Of a stretch of DNA of 20,644 nt, positions 18,851 through 20,644 are shown in pieces. Source of the stretch: Heliocybe sulcata (taxonomy: Eukaryota > Basidiomycota > Agaricomycetes > Gloeophyllales > Gloeophyllaceae). The translations under genes were made by a program, and so were the position numbers. The first letter of the stretch is position 1, and each line of letters begins with the position of its first letter. The notes under the pieces are model-generated. The model had not been told where the DNA came from and searched no databases. It saw nothing but the letters and a program-made list of their open reading frames with translations. Location of the stretch: assembly GCA_004369045.1 (NCBI GenBank), contig ML213532.1, positions 239,943-260,586 of the forward strand. The letters are read 5' to 3'.

Positions 18851-19767
18851 TTAAAGCAGGAAATGTTGTAGCCAGCCAAGCCGGTAGTTGTGAAAGCGGT
18901 GCGTGACGAGCTTGTCGACGTTTTTGAGCTTCCCGGCGGAGAGGAGCTGCAGCGCCTTGGGGTACGTGTGGGCGTACCGGAAGGAGCCGAGGATGTTGAC
19001 CTCGCGGGTCGCTGCGGCGGAGAGCGGGAGGGTCACATTGCGTGCACCCATGCCGATGAGCATGACTTTGACTCCAGTGATAGCAGACTGCGAAGGTGAG
19101 AGATTAGTGAGAGCGGGGTGGAAGGTGAGGGGGTACGTACGTGGATAGACATCTGGATGCAGGGCTCGGCGCCTGTACACTCGAAGACGACGTCGAACCC
19201 GTCCTGGACGTCGAACTCGGACAGCGCGATGCCGGCGTTCTCGCGCGCGCGGCGCAGCTGGTCCTCTGACGTCTTCGCCTTGTCCGCGAGGGGCAGCTGG
19301 TGCGTCTGCTGCGCAAAGCCGTTCGAGGCGGCTCTTGTTGATGTCGATGGCGCAGATGCGCGAGGCGCCCAGGGATTTTGCGACGGCGCAGGTGAGCAGG
19401 CCGATGGCGCCGGTGCCGAAGAGGAGGACGGTCTGGCCAGTTTTGAGCTCTGCTCGCTTGGACGCGTGCAGGAGGACGGAAAGAGGCTCGGCGAGAGCAC
19501 CTTGCTCAAAGGATACATTGTCGGGCAGCCTAGGACGCGGTCAGCCATAGCAAGCCAGACAAATCTTCAATCAACTTACGGGTGTAAAACGTGCGCGGGG
19601 TGATTGATGCGAGTCTGCAGCGTCCCGTCGAGATGAGGGAACGTTTTCGCGCTGCTGCAAAAGCGCAGGCCTTTGCAGAGGTTGTACCGGCCGTCGGAGC
19701 AGTACTTGCAGTTATTGCACATGATGCCGGCTTCGATGGCCACTCTCTGCCCTGGAACGAGGTGGCA
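18851..19767 (-). pseudogene. Sorbitol/xylitol dehydrogenase-like (zinc MDR family) pseudogene
   Basis: Zinc-dependent medium-chain dehydrogenases of this group oxidise polyols to ketoses with NAD+. The reading begins abruptly near 19764 with LVPGQRVAIEAG, then MCNNCKYCSDGRYNLC (structural-zinc cysteines C-x2-C-x2-C-x7-C) and FCSSAKTFPHLDGT. After a 50-bp intron (19530-19579) come LAEPLSVLLHAS and the NAD-binding GTGAIGLLTCAVAKSLGA. At about 19321-19327 the frame changes between INKSRLE and NGFAQQTHQLPL, with several family residues missing, so a small deletion has broken the gene. It continues as DGFDVVFECTGAEPCIQMSIH, a 53-bp intron (19088-19140), then VMLIGMGARNVTLPLSAAA and LVTHRF. After this, homology stops and a TAA occurs at 18851. 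The N-terminal third (catalytic-zinc Cys and the first His region) and about 30 C-terminal residues are absent. Confidence 0.82.
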
Positions 19768-19807
19768 GGACCACGCTCTGCCTGTCGAGGTCGATCCCTA
19801 TCGTCGT

Positions 19808-19910
19808 GAGGAGCCCATGACGACAAAGGCGACGCTTGTTGCTCTTCGAAGCAGACGCGGAGGAAGCGGCGATGTCGCGAGGAGTAGTGACGCGGAGAGC
19901 GCCACCCCGG
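19808..19910. repeat. 103-bp dispersed repeat, copy 1
   Basis: This segment matches 18084-18186 at about 84% identity in the same orientation. It lies immediately upstream (in gene sense) of the point where the sorbitol-dehydrogenase-like pseudogene begins abruptly. The pseudogene is thus bracketed by copies. The repeat may be a remnant of the missing 5' exon of that gene family (its minus-strand reading has a CAC TAC near a plausible HYY position), but that resemblance is weak. Confidence 0.7.
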
Positions 19911-19931
19911 CTTCATATTCACAGAAGGCAT

Positions 19932-20644
19932 CGCGTTCGGTCAATCTGTGAGCTAAGCCAACTGGAATTAGGAAATCTAGAATGTCGAAAGGAACGCGCA
20001 ACGCACCGTATGACCCCAATTCGAACTCGCTAACCCGACTCTACGACGGCTTCCGATTATCAGCACCCCACATCAGCCCATATCCCCTCCACACTGCGGG
20101 CGGCCTTGTCCGCTGCCTCTGGATGTCACGCGTCAACACCTACAATAAGGAGTATTCGCTACACAAGCCACTAAGCTTTAATATCACAGTATATTTGTGG
20201 ACAGCGTACCTCGAGAATCGTGGAACGACAGTCTGGTTGATTCAATCTGATCCCTCTGTCCTTCTCGTCCAAGATCCAGCCCTTTGTCCCTGCCCGCGCA
20301 GTTCTCGGATGTGTCGCTGGCGTAGTAGTCTGGCGTAGTGTTGGTCTTGTATGTAGGCAGAAGACCCAGAGACCGACCCCGACCGCTACCCTTGCACAGC
20401 CCTTCACACTCAGGTGAGCGTGTCCTCTGGATTAGCTCCATTAGACCAGGGAAGGTGCTGGCGCCCTAAGTCCAGTGGACTTGTCCGCAGACTAAAAGGG
20501 ACGCCTGCTGCCAGCTTGAGCAGCGGGAGAGGTTGGGGAAGACGAACACAGCGGGAGTTACACCATTTCGGACGTTGCAATATGTTGGTCGAAATGGATT
20601 ACACCCAGTAAATATATAGGAATAGCTTTCAGCGGCAGGCAATA
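19932..20644. other. Right end of the window, no confirmed gene
   Basis: The minus strand at about 20407-20205 has an open reading with a short hydrophobic segment (VAVGVGLWVFCLH), then a polar tail containing GWILDEKDRGIRLNQPD, followed by a possible GTACGC donor. It may be an exon of an unidentified membrane protein, but neither end is supported. The remaining open frames (19982-20338 +, 20414-20611 +) show no motif. Confidence 0.25.

Noticed and set aside
19118-19603. Plus-strand open frame of 161 codons
   Set aside because: It is antisense to the dehydrogenase pseudogene, whose minus-strand reading has zinc and Rossmann motifs.
1-20644. tRNA or rRNA genes
   Set aside because: I found no convincing internal promoter boxes with a foldable cloverleaf and no rRNA-like conserved blocks.

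Overview
The window looks like genomic DNA of a filamentous basidiomycete, most likely an Agaricomycete. Its genes are dense with short GT-AG introns, mostly 46-62 bp. Base composition is balanced, and the recognisable families (DUF6534-type membrane protein, multi-exon P450, FMO, RTC4-domain protein) are typical of that group. I see no bacterial operon structure, CRISPR array, tRNA or rRNA.

Three genes can be spliced by eye into full-length, frame-consistent proteins. These are a 13-exon cytochrome P450 on the minus strand (5291-7411, 506 aa), a 4-exon acyl-CoA oxidase/dehydrogenase-like protein on the plus strand ending in the peroxisomal signal SKL (9418-11318, 577 aa), and a 19-exon RTC4-domain protein on the minus strand (12678-16030, 798 aa). 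A probable further minus-strand gene lies between the first two (about 7641-8836); I could not identify its family or settle its exons.

Much of the rest is decayed. From left to right: a DUF6534-type membrane-protein remnant (about 1025-1566, +), a flavin monooxygenase pseudogene missing its NADPH-binding core (2521-4031, -), and the first part of an MFS transporter broken by frameshifts (about 4780-5145, +). On the right side there are degenerate tandem repeats of about 300 bp (16472-17080), F-box/LRR-like remnants, and a sorbitol-dehydrogenase-like pseudogene with a frameshift and both ends missing (18851-19767, -). Copies of a roughly 100-bp repeat flank that pseudogene.

Taken together, positions 2500-11300 look like an oxidative, secondary-metabolism-type locus (FMO, MFS, P450, peroxisomal acyl-CoA oxidase-like enzyme). 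Part of it (P450 and acyl-CoA enzyme) is still intact while its FMO and transporter have decayed. That they once formed one pathway is an inference from proximity. The RTC4-domain gene next door looks like an unrelated nuclear protein. All splice models were made by hand and have not been tested against transcripts or databases.
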